Shown here in pieces: positions 16,933-26,480 of a DNA stretch of 64,000 nt. Both the position numbers and the translations under genes were made by a program. Source of the stretch: Candidatus Accumulibacter adjunctus (GTDB lineage Bacteria; Pseudomonadota; Gammaproteobacteria; Burkholderiales; Rhodocyclaceae); assembly GCA_000585015.1 (NCBI GenBank), contig JFAX01000005.1, positions 13,643 through 77,642 on the forward strand, in the 5' to 3' direction. Numbering within the stretch: position 1 is the stretch's first letter; every line of letters starts with the position of its first letter. The notes under the pieces are model-generated. The model was given only the letters and a program-made list of their open reading frames with translations, had not been told where the DNA came from and did no database searches.

Positions 16933-18756
16933 TCAGCGCTCAGCCGGCGTCGCTCGCTCCTCCGTCTCTGCTTCCTCGAACTGCATCGCATGCAGACGCG
17001 CGTAGTGGCCGTTGGCGGCCAGAAGTTCGGCGTGCGTCCCGCGCTCGACGATGCGGCCCTGGTCCATGACCAGGATGAGGTCCGCCCGCTCGATGGTCGA
17101 CAGCCGGTGCGCGATGACCAGCGTCGTACGCCCGGCCATGACTTGGTCGAGCGCATTCTGGATGTGGCGTTCGGACTCGGTATCGAGCGCCGAGGTCGCT
17201 TCGTCGAGGATCAGGATCGGAGCGTCCTTGAGCAGGGCGCGCGCGATCGCCAAGCGCTGCCTCTGGCCGCCCGACAGCATGACGCCGTTCTCGCCGACCA
17301 GTGTTGCGAAGCCGCTCGGCAGGCGATCGATGAACTCGCGTGCGTGCGCTCCTGCCGCGGCGACCTCGATCGCGCCGTGCGGCGAACCGGCGAGGTCGCC
17401 GTAGGCGATGTTGTTGCTCACCGTGTCGTTGAAGAGGACGACCTGTTGCGTTACCAGGGCGATGTGCCGGCGCAGGTTGCGCAGGGTGTAGGCTTCGACG
17501 GCCACGCCGTCGATCAGGATCTGGCCCGAACTGTGCTGGTAGAAGCGTGGGATCAGACTGGCGAGGGTCGACTTGCCGCTGCCAGAGCGTCCAACCAGCG
17601 CCACCATCTGGCCGGGGGTGATGCTGAAGCTCACCCGGTCGAGAACGCTCTGGCTGCTGCCCGGGTAGGCAAAGGAGACTTCGCGAACCTCGATGTGACC
17701 GCTGACGCGTTCACGTTCGATGCTCCCGTCATCGGGTTCCGGCGATTCATCGAGCTGGGCGAAGATGCTCTCGGCACCGGCAAGGCCCTTCTGGATGGTC
17801 GAGCTGACTTCGGACAACTGACGAATCGGTTTCGGCAGCATTCCGGCGGCCGTGATGTAAGCGACCAGGTCGCCAGCGGTGGCATCGCCGCGCAGCAGGA
17901 GGACGAGAACGAGCAGCGCCGCCATGGTGCTGAAGGTGACGAACTGCAGCGCCGGGCCATAGCTGGCTGCAGTTCGCACCATGCGCAGTTGTCGTGCCGC
18001 ATTGTTCGCGCTCGCATCGCGGAAGCGGGCCGATTCGTACTCCTCGCCGCCGAAGCTGCGCACGACGCGATAGCCCTGGATCGTCTCCGCGACGACGTGC
18101 GTCAGGTCGCCCATTGCGACCTGGATCTTTCGGCTTTGGCGGCGGAACTTGCGGCTGGCGCTGCGCACCATGAGGCCGATGATCGGCAGGATCGCGACCA
18201 TCAGCAGGGTGAGTTTCCAGTTCATCCACAGCAGGTAACCGAAGAGGAACACGACCGTCATTCCTTCGCGGATGACGACCTTGATCGCGTCGGTTGCCGC
18301 GCCGGTGACCATGGTCACATCGTAGGTGATGCGGGAAACCAGGTGCCCGGAGTTGTGCTGATCGAAGTAGGCGTTTGGTAGCCGCAACAGGCTGTCGAAG
18401 AGCGCTCGCCGGAGGTCGTCGACCAGACCCAGGGATACCCGTGCCAAGTAATAGTTGCCAAGGAAGGAACCGACGCCTTGCCAGGTGACGGCGAGCAGGA
18501 GCAGCAGCGGCACGGCGTAGATCAGTTCGAGCTCGCCGAGCAGTGGAATCGAGTACTGCGTACTTCCTCTGCCTGCGTTGAGGCCGTCAACGAAGTACTT
18601 GAGGATGGCGGCGAGCGTCGGCTGTGACGAGGCAAACATCAGGTAGCCGAGCAGGCTGACCGCGAACAGGCCCAGCAGTGGCCGCAGATAGCCAAGCAGG
18701 CGAAGATAGATGCGCAGGGAGGATACCGGTGCGGTGCTTGCTCTCGGAATGGACAC
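16933..18756 (-). CDS. msbA: Lipid A export ABC transporter MsbA (permease-ATPase)
   Basis: Flips core-lipid A across the inner membrane using ATP. The 607-aa chain has an N-terminal ~320-residue membrane domain with six helices and a C-terminal ATPase showing Walker A (VGRSGSGKST, ~385-395), the signature [16 protein letters not shown] (~490) and Walker B (ILILDEATSALD). The GTG at 18756 (VSIPRASTAPVSSLRIY) is my start because the conserved part begins at LRIYLRLLGYLRPL; no good Shine-Dalgarno is visible and an upstream ATG adding about 18 residues is possible. It converges with the LPS kinase genes, 29 bases apart. Length and context favour MsbA over a generic half-transporter. Confidence 0.92.
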   Translation of the reverse strand: MSIPRASTAPVSSLRIYLRLLGYLRPLLGLFAVSLLGYLMFASSQPTLAAILKYFVDGLNAGRGSTQYSIPLLGELELIYAVPLLLLLAVTWQGVGSFLGNYYLARVSLGLVDDLRRALFDSLLRLPNAYFDQHNSGHLVSRITYDVTMVTGAATDAIKVVIREGMTVVFLFGYLLWMNWKLTLLMVAILPIIGLMVRSASRKFRRQSRKIQVAMGDLTHVVAETIQGYRVVRSFGGEEYESARFRDASANNAARQLRMVRTAASYGPALQFVTFSTMAALLVLVLLLRGDATAGDLVAYITAAGMLPKPIRQLSEVSSTIQKGLAGAESIFAQLDESPEPDDGSIERERVSGHIEVREVSFAYPGSSQSVLDRVSFSITPGQMVALVGRSGSGKSTLASLIPRFYQHSSGQILIDGVAVEAYTLRNLRRHIALVTQQVVLFNDTVSNNIAYGDLAGSPHGAIEVAAAGAHAREFIDRLPSGFATLVGENGVMLSGGQRQRLAIARALLKDAPILILDEATSALDTESERHIQNALDQVMAGRTTLVIAHRLSTIERADLILVMDQGRIVERGTHAELLAANGHYARLHAMQFEEAETEERATPAER

Positions 18757-19150
18757 GCGGGTGGCAGCAGGATCGGACGGCCGATGAGTGTAACACGTGG
18801 CTCGCAGCATCGCCCCTGCGGTAGGTCTGCCAAGTCTGCACGGTGACTTAGACTGCGGCGCGACCGCTTTCAGACCGCCCACGCTGGCGGCACCCCCGGG
18901 CTGGCACATCGCTTGCCGCAACGCCCATCGGCGCTTCGCTGTCGCGCGTGCGGCGCTCGCTCTTGGTGCTCGAGAAGCGAGCAGGACTCGTTGACCACGG
19001 CAACGTGCAACCGCTCGGCACGGACCGCTTTCGACGGGGTGTCGATCTTCATCCGGCGGTATCTTCGCAATCTCTGTCCGGATCCTCCGCCGAAATCCTC
19101 TCCAGTTCCAGTGCTTGATCGCGACGCCAACCCGAGGATTTACCGCGTAT
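18757..19150. other. Gene-poor stretch upstream of msbA
   Basis: About 390 bases with no convincing gene. Open frames on both strands have Arg/Ser/Pro-rich translations typical of GC-rich noncoding DNA and no visible ribosome binding site with a family-like start. The msbA promoter presumably lies here, but I see no good -35/-10 pair. Confidence 0.6.
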
Positions 19151-19360
19151 TCATGGCGCCACTCCTGCAAGCGTCATGGTGCCGAGATCAGGCAGTCCGA
19201 GGCTGCCGGCCACCGGCATCGTCGGGCCCGTTGCCTGGCCGAGCGTTGTCTGATACGTGCCACAGACTCCGAACGCTGCCAGCAGGGCCTGTCCTTCCTC
19301 ATCCAGGGGTTCGATCCGGAGTGCGCAATCGCCGCCTTCCGCCACCATCATCACTTTCAT
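19151..19360 (-). CDS. 69-aa protein of unknown function
   Basis: Starts MKVMMVAEGGDCALRIEPLDEEGQ, preceded by AAGGAG nine bases before the ATG, one of the better ribosome binding sites in the window. The product is acidic at the start, has one or two Cys and a Gly/Thr/Pro-rich C-terminus (TMPVAGSLGLPDLGTMTLAG). I recognise no family and see no signal peptide or membrane helix. It lies alone in nearly 1 kb of otherwise gene-free DNA between msbA and crcB. The RBS and non-random composition make a genuine gene likely. Confidence 0.55.
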   Translation of the reverse strand: MKVMMVAEGGDCALRIEPLDEEGQALLAAFGVCGTYQTTLGQATGPTMPVAGSLGLPDLGTMTLAGVAP

Positions 19361-19722
19361 TTCAAGCTCCTTGGTCCCCCGGCCATGCTGCCGGGCGGAC
19401 ACGCCAGATCAACCAGCGGCTTTGCAGTCGCCCTGGCGCCCGCTGCTTACGTCAGGGCTGAGGGTCAGAGGCAGCGATGAAATCGTGACCTCTGGCTGCA
19501 GTATCCGCCCGCGGCGGCACGACTGGAAAGGAACTACTGCACAGCTCGTGGCACGCACGCGGCAGATCGTGCGGGCGGCGTGCGCGAGTGCTATAGTCAC
19601 TCGTCACGTTGGTTGGGATTGCTCAATAGTCGGTGGTAGTGGAAGCGGTCATCCGCCACCGGCGTGACTAGCCGGCTGTTGCACGGATTATCTTTGAGCG
19701 ACGCGTTTCTTGAGGCGCCTGC
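19361..19722. other. Noncoding stretch upstream of crcB with two inverted repeats
   Basis: About 360 bases without a supported gene. It holds a stem at 19466-19494 (CAGAGG...CCTCTG with inner CGAT-GAA-ATCG) and an inverted repeat CGAGTG-CTATAGT-CACTCG at 19585-19603 that brackets a -10-like TATAGT. I looked for the fluoride riboswitch often found before crcB and could not recognise its conserved elements. Confidence 0.5.
19585..19603. promoter_or_regulatory. Inverted repeat over a -10-like box, possible operator for crcB
   Basis: Perfect 6-bp arms CGAGTG and CACTCG flank CTATAGT, about 120 bases before crcB. The centre contains TATAGT (19592-19597), resembling a -10 element, but no -35 is found at the right distance. 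An operator overlapping a promoter is possible. Confidence 0.3.
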
Positions 19723-20109
19723 ATGTGGAAGTCGATCCTTGCCATCTCGCTTGGCGCTGCGCTTGGCGCCTTGCTGCGCTGGCAGCTCGGCGTCCGGCTC
19801 AATGCGATCCTGCCGAGCATTCCGCCGGGGACGCTGGTCGCGAACCTGTTCGGCGCCTATGTCATCGGTCTGGCGATCGCCTTTTTCGCGTTCTCGACGA
19901 CCGTCTCGCCCGAGTGGCGTCTGCTCGTCATCACGGGCTTTTGCGGCGGCTTGACGACCTTCTCGACGTTTTCCGCCGAATTGGTCGTCTTGCTGCAACA
20001 GGGTCGGCTGCTGTGGGCGGCGGTCCTGATTCTGGCGCATGTTGCCGGCTCGCTGCTGATGACCCTCGCCGGCATGGCGACTGTCTTCTGGCTGAAGGCT
20101 TCGGGCTGA
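19723..20109 (+). CDS. crcB: Fluoride ion channel CrcB/Fluc
   Basis: Small inner-membrane channel that lets fluoride leave the cytoplasm; active as an antiparallel dimer. The 128-aa protein has four membrane helices and the family motifs GALLRW near the N-terminus, [14 protein letters not shown] (with the conserved Asn of the pore) and [14 protein letters not shown] (the Phe-box and Na+-binding turn). The start ATG gives [20 protein letters not shown], aligning with family N-termini. A DUF190 gene follows 13 bases later, a frequent pairing. No fluoride riboswitch was recognised upstream. Confidence 0.95.
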   Translation: MWKSILAISLGAALGALLRWQLGVRLNAILPSIPPGTLVANLFGAYVIGLAIAFFAFSTTVSPEWRLLVITGFCGGLTTFSTFSAELVVLLQQGRLLWAAVLILAHVAGSLLMTLAGMATVFWLKASG

Positions 20110-20122
20110 TGAGGATGGACGG

Positions 20123-20476
20123 ATGAAAGGCTCCCTGCTTCGTTTCTACGTCGGCGAGGGTGAGCGTCTGCACGGCGTTCTGCTCTGGGAATGGCTGCTT
20201 GCCGAGGGTAACCGGCTCGGCATCCGGGGCGGCTCGGCGTTCCGTGCGGTCGGTGGCTTCGGGCGTCGGCACGCGGTACACGAGGCCCGCTTCTTCGAGC
20301 TCGCGGGCAGTGGTGCCATCGAGGTCGAATTCGTCGTCACCGAGGACGAGGAGGGGCGAGTTCTCGACCTGCTGCGGCGCGAGAAGGTCAGGATCTTCTA
20401 TTCGCGGATGCCGGCCAGTTTCGACATCATCAATCCCGACGCGAGGGATCTCGACCCCCCCGGTTTGGGCAATTAG
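20123..20476 (+). CDS. DUF190 family protein
   Basis: A 117-aa cytoplasmic protein of the DUF190 family, structurally related to PII-like signalling proteins (from memory), commonly encoded beside crcB. The core pattern is visible: LRFYVGEGERLHG at the start, a central GIRGGSAFRAVGGFG (conserved Gly-rich loop) and VEFVVTEDEE before the C-terminal helix. A ligand or regulatory role in fluoride export has been suggested only by context. Its stop codon overlaps by two bases the stop of the convergent kinase gene (TAG at 20474-20476 against TAA at 20473-20475). Confidence 0.88.
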   Translation: MKGSLLRFYVGEGERLHGVLLWEWLLAEGNRLGIRGGSAFRAVGGFGRRHAVHEARFFELAGSGAIEVEFVVTEDEEGRVLDLLRREKVRIFYSRMPASFDIINPDARDLDPPGLGN

Positions 20477-21204
20477 CGCCGGAGCAAGGCCATTTGCCGC
20501 CGGTAGGCGAGCGCGAAATGCTGCCAGTCAGCATCGTTCCAGCCCAGCGTGTGCCGCCGCAGCTGGTCGAGATCGTGGGAGCCAGCGCGCTCGCGACTGA
20601 TGGTCTGGCGCAGCTTTTCCAGGTCGATGAAGCGCACGTCGCCTTCCCCGTAAGCGTCGGGCACTGCCGGGCTGCAACGGACGAAGACATGCTTGCCGTA
20701 GAGGCAGCTGTGTTGCAAGCGATGGCTGTGCAGGCGAGCGCAGGCGCTGGCGACGGCGGCAATCAGCGACTGGCGCCGCGGTGGCGCTGCCTGCGGGTTT
20801 GCCATGTTCCATTCGTCGAGACTGCTGAAGTCGTCGAGAGCGCGCGTGACGAGGATTGCCTGCCAGTGACCGGCATCCCGGCGGTCACCGTAGTACAGTG
20901 CCTCCAGGCTAGCAATGGCGTGTCGCTGCAGACGCAGGATGTTCAGGTATTCGCGGTAGAACGTGGGGATGCCGCGCAGGGGGTGGCGCAGCGTCCGGCA
21001 GAGGTGGTCTTGCTGGCGCTTGACGAAGATCGAATTGCCGTTGGCGAGCAGGTGGCGGCTGACCCCGCTCCAGCCGCCGCGTCTCTCGTTCGGGGCTTCA
21101 TGCCAGTCGGTGGCGAGCGACCAAAGGGGGGCAAAAGCTGCCAGCCCATGGCGCTGCAGTTCGCTCCGCGCGGCTGCGGAGGGAAAATGATCGCGCACAC
21201 TCAT
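20473..21204 (-). CDS. InaA-type lipopolysaccharide kinase family protein
   Basis: A 243-aa kinase-fold protein: NSIFVKRQQDH holds the ATP-site Lys, and RHPLRGIPTFYREYLNILRLQRHAI corresponds to the core of the fold. The catalytic segment is HRLQHSCLYGKHVFV rather than HxDxxxxN, so the usual catalytic Asp is replaced; the later VRFIDLEKLR keeps the metal-binding Asp. This loop form is seen in part of the InaA family. ATG 21204 is the only Met near the conserved N-terminus; its Shine-Dalgarno is weak. A methyltransferase gene lies 32 bases upstream on the same strand. It probably modifies LPS, but activity is uncertain given the loop. Confidence 0.75.
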   Translation of the reverse strand: MSVRDHFPSAAARSELQRHGLAAFAPLWSLATDWHEAPNERRGGWSGVSRHLLANGNSIFVKRQQDHLCRTLRHPLRGIPTFYREYLNILRLQRHAIASLEALYYGDRRDAGHWQAILVTRALDDFSSLDEWNMANPQAAPPRRQSLIAAVASACARLHSHRLQHSCLYGKHVFVRCSPAVPDAYGEGDVRFIDLEKLRQTISRERAGSHDLDQLRRHTLGWNDADWQHFALAYRRQMALLRR

Positions 21205-21236
21205 TGGGGACGAGCGCCTTTGGCCGCAGGCGGATA

Positions 21237-21920
21237 TCAGGCGGGCAGCTTGCGCAGCACGTAGGCGCGCCACATGAACAGGTAGGGCAGGAAGTCCACG
21301 TGGCCGACGATGGCGAAGCCGGCCTCGCGACACTCGCGTTCAAACTGCTGGCGCGGAACGATGAACCGGTTGTCGCTCGCTTCTCCCGCCCGCCGGCGGC
21401 TGGCCTCCAGTCGCCGACGCCGCCAGGCCTTGTAATTCCGGTCGACCCAGAGAGACAGGACGACCGTGTCCCGCGTCACGCGATGAAACTCCCTGAGCAG
21501 CGCGACGCGGTGAGCGGAGTCGCCTATGTGGTGCATCAGGCGAATCGAGAAGATGCAATCGACGTGCGCATCAGGCAGGCTGATCTCGAACGCGGAACAT
21601 TGCAGCAGCCGGAAGCGCTTGACGACTTCCGGTGGGCGCACCTTGCCGGCGACGTCGAGCATGGCCTGGCTGTAGTCGGCGGCCAACAGCTGCCGTTGCG
21701 GTTGTTCGGCGAGGAGTGACCAGAAGCGTCCAGTGCCGCAGGGCAGGTCGAGAACCGACGACGGGTTGCCGGCAAGCGCCAGCGCGCGTGCCGCCATGCG
21801 ATGCTCCAAGCGGTCAGACAGCTTCTTCCGATCATGCTTCTGGAAGTACTCCTGAGAGTGCGAATCGGTGTACTTGTCGGAGAAAGGCAGGTGAATGGCT
21901 TGCTTGTGTTCGTCGCTCAT
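21237..21920 (-). CDS. Class I SAM-dependent methyltransferase
   Basis: A 227-aa protein with a Rossmann methyltransferase fold: motif I VLDLPCGTGRFW (SAM-binding Gly loop), motif II LLAADYSQAML (acidic residue for the ribose), a D(A)HVDCIFSIRLMHHI motif IV and a post-motif LREFHRVTRDTVVLSLW. It resembles the UbiE/type 11 branch, which methylates small molecules or lipids, and no substrate can be named. The gene lies between proB and an LPS-type kinase on the same strand, so envelope lipid or sugar methylation is a guess from context only. Confidence 0.82.
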   Translation of the reverse strand: MSDEHKQAIHLPFSDKYTDSHSQEYFQKHDRKKLSDRLEHRMAARALALAGNPSSVLDLPCGTGRFWSLLAEQPQRQLLAADYSQAMLDVAGKVRPPEVVKRFRLLQCSAFEISLPDAHVDCIFSIRLMHHIGDSAHRVALLREFHRVTRDTVVLSLWVDRNYKAWRRRRLEASRRRAGEASDNRFIVPRQQFERECREAGFAIVGHVDFLPYLFMWRAYVLRKLPA

Positions 21921-21934
21921 GTCGTCCCCGGTGC

Positions 21935-24214
<2,280 letters not shown>

Positions 24215-24255
24215 GGCCTGATCTGGCTGGCATGCTACCGCCAACTTGCGCTGGT

Positions 24256-24522
24256 TCAGTCGGCGGCAAGCGGAACGATGCTGACCGTGCGCCGGGCAAG
24301 CGCTCCCTTGATGGCGAACTGTACATGACCGTCCACCAGGGCGAACAGCGTGTGGTCCTTGCCGATTCCCATGTTCTCGCCCGGATGGTAGGCGGTGCCA
24401 CGCTGACGAACGATGATGTTGCCGGCGCGAACGAGTTGTCCGCCGTAGCGCTTGACGCCAAGGCGTTTCGCTTCCGAATCGCGGCCATTGCGTACGCTGC
24501 CGCCGGCTTTCTTGTGTGCCAT
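24256..24522 (-). CDS. rpmA: 50S ribosomal protein L27
   Basis: The 88-aa L27, whose N-terminus reaches the peptidyl-transferase centre. [16 protein letters not shown] is the family signature, and [24 protein letters not shown] and [10 protein letters not shown] follow. It has the proteobacterial start (AHKK) without the N-terminal extension cleaved in Firmicutes. The gene lies 19 bases after rplU, in the universal rplU-rpmA order. Confidence 0.98.
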   Translation of the reverse strand: MAHKKAGGSVRNGRDSEAKRLGVKRYGGQLVRAGNIIVRQRGTAYHPGENMGIGKDHTLFALVDGHVQFAIKGALARRTVSIVPLAAD

Positions 24523-24541
24523 GGATCAGACTCCTTTCGTG

Positions 24542-24877
24542 TCAGGCGGCAGTGGCCATCGCCGCGCCGGCGGCGATGGCATCAACGCGAATCTCGGTGT
24601 AGTTCTGGCGGTGCCCTTGATGCTTTTGTGAGTGCTTGCGCCGGCGCATCTTGAAGATGCGGATCTTGTCGTGACGGCCGTGTGACAGCACAGTTGCCCT
24701 GACTGCCGCGCCGGCGACCAGCGGCGTGCCGATTTGCACCGACTCGCCGTCACCGAGCATGAGAACCTGATCAAGGCTGACTTCTGCGCCAACTTCTGCC
24801 GGTATCTGTTCTATTTTCAATTTCTCGCCGCTGACAACGCGATATTGCTTGCCACCGGTTCTTATCACCGCGTACAT
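24542..24877 (-). CDS. rplU: 50S ribosomal protein L21
   Basis: L21 (111 aa) binds 23S rRNA domain [27 protein letters not shown] and the C-terminal [23 protein letters not shown] are family signatures. The last eight residues form an Ala-rich tail (AGAAMATAA) longer than in E. coli L21 (103 aa). GGAG eight bases before ATG and the promoter at 24929-24956 belong to it. It heads the operon rplU-rpmA. Confidence 0.98.
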   Translation of the reverse strand: MYAVIRTGGKQYRVVSGEKLKIEQIPAEVGAEVSLDQVLMLGDGESVQIGTPLVAGAAVRATVLSHGRHDKIRIFKMRRRKHSQKHQGHRQNYTEIRVDAIAAGAAMATAA

Positions 24878-24928
24878 GTTGGACTCCAGGTTGACTAAAA
24901 CTGAACGATGTGCAGCAAAGAACCGCGC

Positions 24929-24956
24929 ATTCTACTTTCTTTTCGCTTCCAGTCAA
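24929..24956 (-). promoter_or_regulatory. Sigma70-type promoter for rplU-rpmA
   Basis: Minus-strand TTGACT (complement of 24951-24956), a 16-base spacer and TAGAAT (complement of 24929-24934). This predicts a leader of roughly 45 bases before rplU. Confidence 0.7.
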
Positions 24957-24988
24957 AGCCTTTTCGGGGGAGCGCGACATTGGCTTGC

Positions 24989-25017
24989 TTGACGCACGGG
25001 AGGGCGACGCCTAAGAT
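24989..25017 (+). promoter_or_regulatory. Sigma70-type promoter for ispB
   Basis: TTGACG at 24989-24994, a 17-base spacer and TAAGAT at 25012-25017, ending 35 bases before the chosen ispB start. It is back to back with the rplU promoter. Confidence 0.6.
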
Positions 25018-25052
25018 CCGCGGGTTTCGTGCCAGGGTGCCGTGTGGTGAGA

Positions 25053-26015
25053 ATGGAGCAGCTGTACAGGCTGATCGGGTCGGACATGACCGCTGTCGAC
25101 GCGGTGATCCGTCAACGCCTGCATTCGGAAGTCGCGCTGGTGCGGCAAGTGGCCGAGTACATCGTACATAGCGGAGGCAAACGGCTGCGGCCGGCGTTGG
25201 TGCTGCTGGCGGCCGGGGCGCTCGATTATCGCGGCACGCACCATCACCACCTGGCGGCGGTCATCGAGTTCATCCACACGGCGACGCTCCTGCACGATGA
25301 TGTGGTGGACGCCTCCAACCTGCGGCGTGGCCGGCAGACCGCCAACGCACTGTTCGGCAATTCCGCCAGCGTGCTGGTGGGGGACTTCCTCTATTCGCGA
25401 GCCTTCCAGATGATGGTCGCGGTGAACGACATGCGCATCATGCAGGTGTTGTCTGATGCGACGAACGTCATCGCCGAGGGCGAGGTCCTGCAGTTGATGA
25501 ACTGCCACGATGCCGACGTCGATGAGGATGGCTATCTGCAGGTCATCCGCTACAAGACGGCCAAGCTGTTCGAGGCCGCCGCACAGGTTGGCGCCATCAT
25601 CGGTGGCGCCGATACGGCTGTCGAGCGAGCCATGGCAGTCTATGGGATGCATCTCGGCACCGCTTTTCAGCTGATCGATGACGTACTGGACTATTCCGGC
25701 GCCGAGCTGGAGACCGGCAAGCATCTGGGAGACGATCTCGCGGAGGGGAAGCCGACGTTGCCGTTGATCTTCGTTCTGCAGAATGGCACTCCCGAGCAGG
25801 CGGCGAGTGTGCGGCGAGCGATCGAGGACGGTGGCCGGGACAACCTGCCCGAGATCCTGGCGGCGGTGCGTGACACCGGTGCTCTGGAGTATGCGCGGCG
25901 TCGGGCGGCGGCTGAAGCCGATCTTGCGACGCAAGCCCTGGCAGCCGTTCCCGCTTCTCAGCACCGGGATTCGCTGTTAGAATTGTGCCTCTTCGCGGTT
26001 GCCAGGACTTACTAG
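25053..26015 (+). CDS. ispB: Polyprenyl (octaprenyl) diphosphate synthase
   Basis: Makes the long isoprenoid side chain of ubiquinone or menaquinone from IPP and FPP. The 320-aa protein contains GGKRLRPALVLL, the first aspartate-rich motif LLHDDVVDASNLRRGR and the second QLIDDVLDY, both metal-binding in trans-prenyltransferases. The MEQLYRL start at ATG 25053 is chosen over an upstream GTG because it aligns with IspB N-termini. It is divergent from rplU-rpmA, the standard arrangement. Chain length (C40) is inferred from family and taxonomy. Confidence 0.94.
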   Translation: MEQLYRLIGSDMTAVDAVIRQRLHSEVALVRQVAEYIVHSGGKRLRPALVLLAAGALDYRGTHHHHLAAVIEFIHTATLLHDDVVDASNLRRGRQTANALFGNSASVLVGDFLYSRAFQMMVAVNDMRIMQVLSDATNVIAEGEVLQLMNCHDADVDEDGYLQVIRYKTAKLFEAAAQVGAIIGGADTAVERAMAVYGMHLGTAFQLIDDVLDYSGAELETGKHLGDDLAEGKPTLPLIFVLQNGTPEQAASVRRAIEDGGRDNLPEILAAVRDTGALEYARRRAAAEADLATQALAAVPASQHRDSLLELCLFAVARTY

Positions 26016-26033
26016 CTCTGGTGTCGCTTCGGT

Positions 26034-26110
<77 letters not shown>

Positions 26111-26252
26111 ACCGTCGCCTTCAGCCTGGCACTCCGGTGTCGCCCGGCTCGCTCGCGGATGCGGGCGGCGTTCGCCGCCGGGTCTGTGTGCCCATTGCGG
26201 GTTGCCGGCCATCTGCTATGCTTCGACACTCCGCAGGTCTCTTCGTGTCGCG

Positions 26253-26480
26253 ATGACGAAATACCTCCTTCTGCTCGCTCTCGGGCTGCTCGCATGGTGG
26301 GCGTGGCGTGGTTTGCGCAAGTCCGCTGGGACAGCTGCGCAGGGCGATCGCGAGGTCGAGCGAATGGTGCAGTGTGCTCACTGTGGCGTCAATCAGCCCA
26401 TCAGCGAGAGCTTGCTTGCCAACGGCCGTTACTACTGCTGTGCCGCCCACCTGCGCGAATCTGGACACGGCGGCGACTGA
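26253..26480 (+). CDS. PP0621-like small membrane protein with CxxC motif
   Basis: A 75-aa protein: an N-terminal helix (MTKYLLLLALGLLAWWAW) followed by a short cytoplasmic or periplasmic domain with CAHCGVNQPISESL and YYCCAAHL, suggesting zinc binding by Cys/His. This matches the PP0621 family often encoded just before pilS; function unknown. ATG 26253 is chosen because the hydrophobic segment starts there. The pilS frame seems to begin inside the 3' end of this gene. Confidence 0.75.
   Translation: MTKYLLLLALGLLAWWAWRGLRKSAGTAAQGDREVERMVQCAHCGVNQPISESLLANGRYYCCAAHLRESGHGGD

Noticed and set aside
18913..19461. 182-residue plus-strand frame in the gene-poor gap
   Set aside because: Composition is Arg/Pro/Ser-rich and random-looking, with no ribosome binding site; it overlaps the better-supported small gene at 19151-19360 in antisense.
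19604..19722. Possible fluoride riboswitch upstream of crcB
   Set aside because: I looked for the conserved crcB-motif elements and could not find them by eye; a covariance search would settle it.
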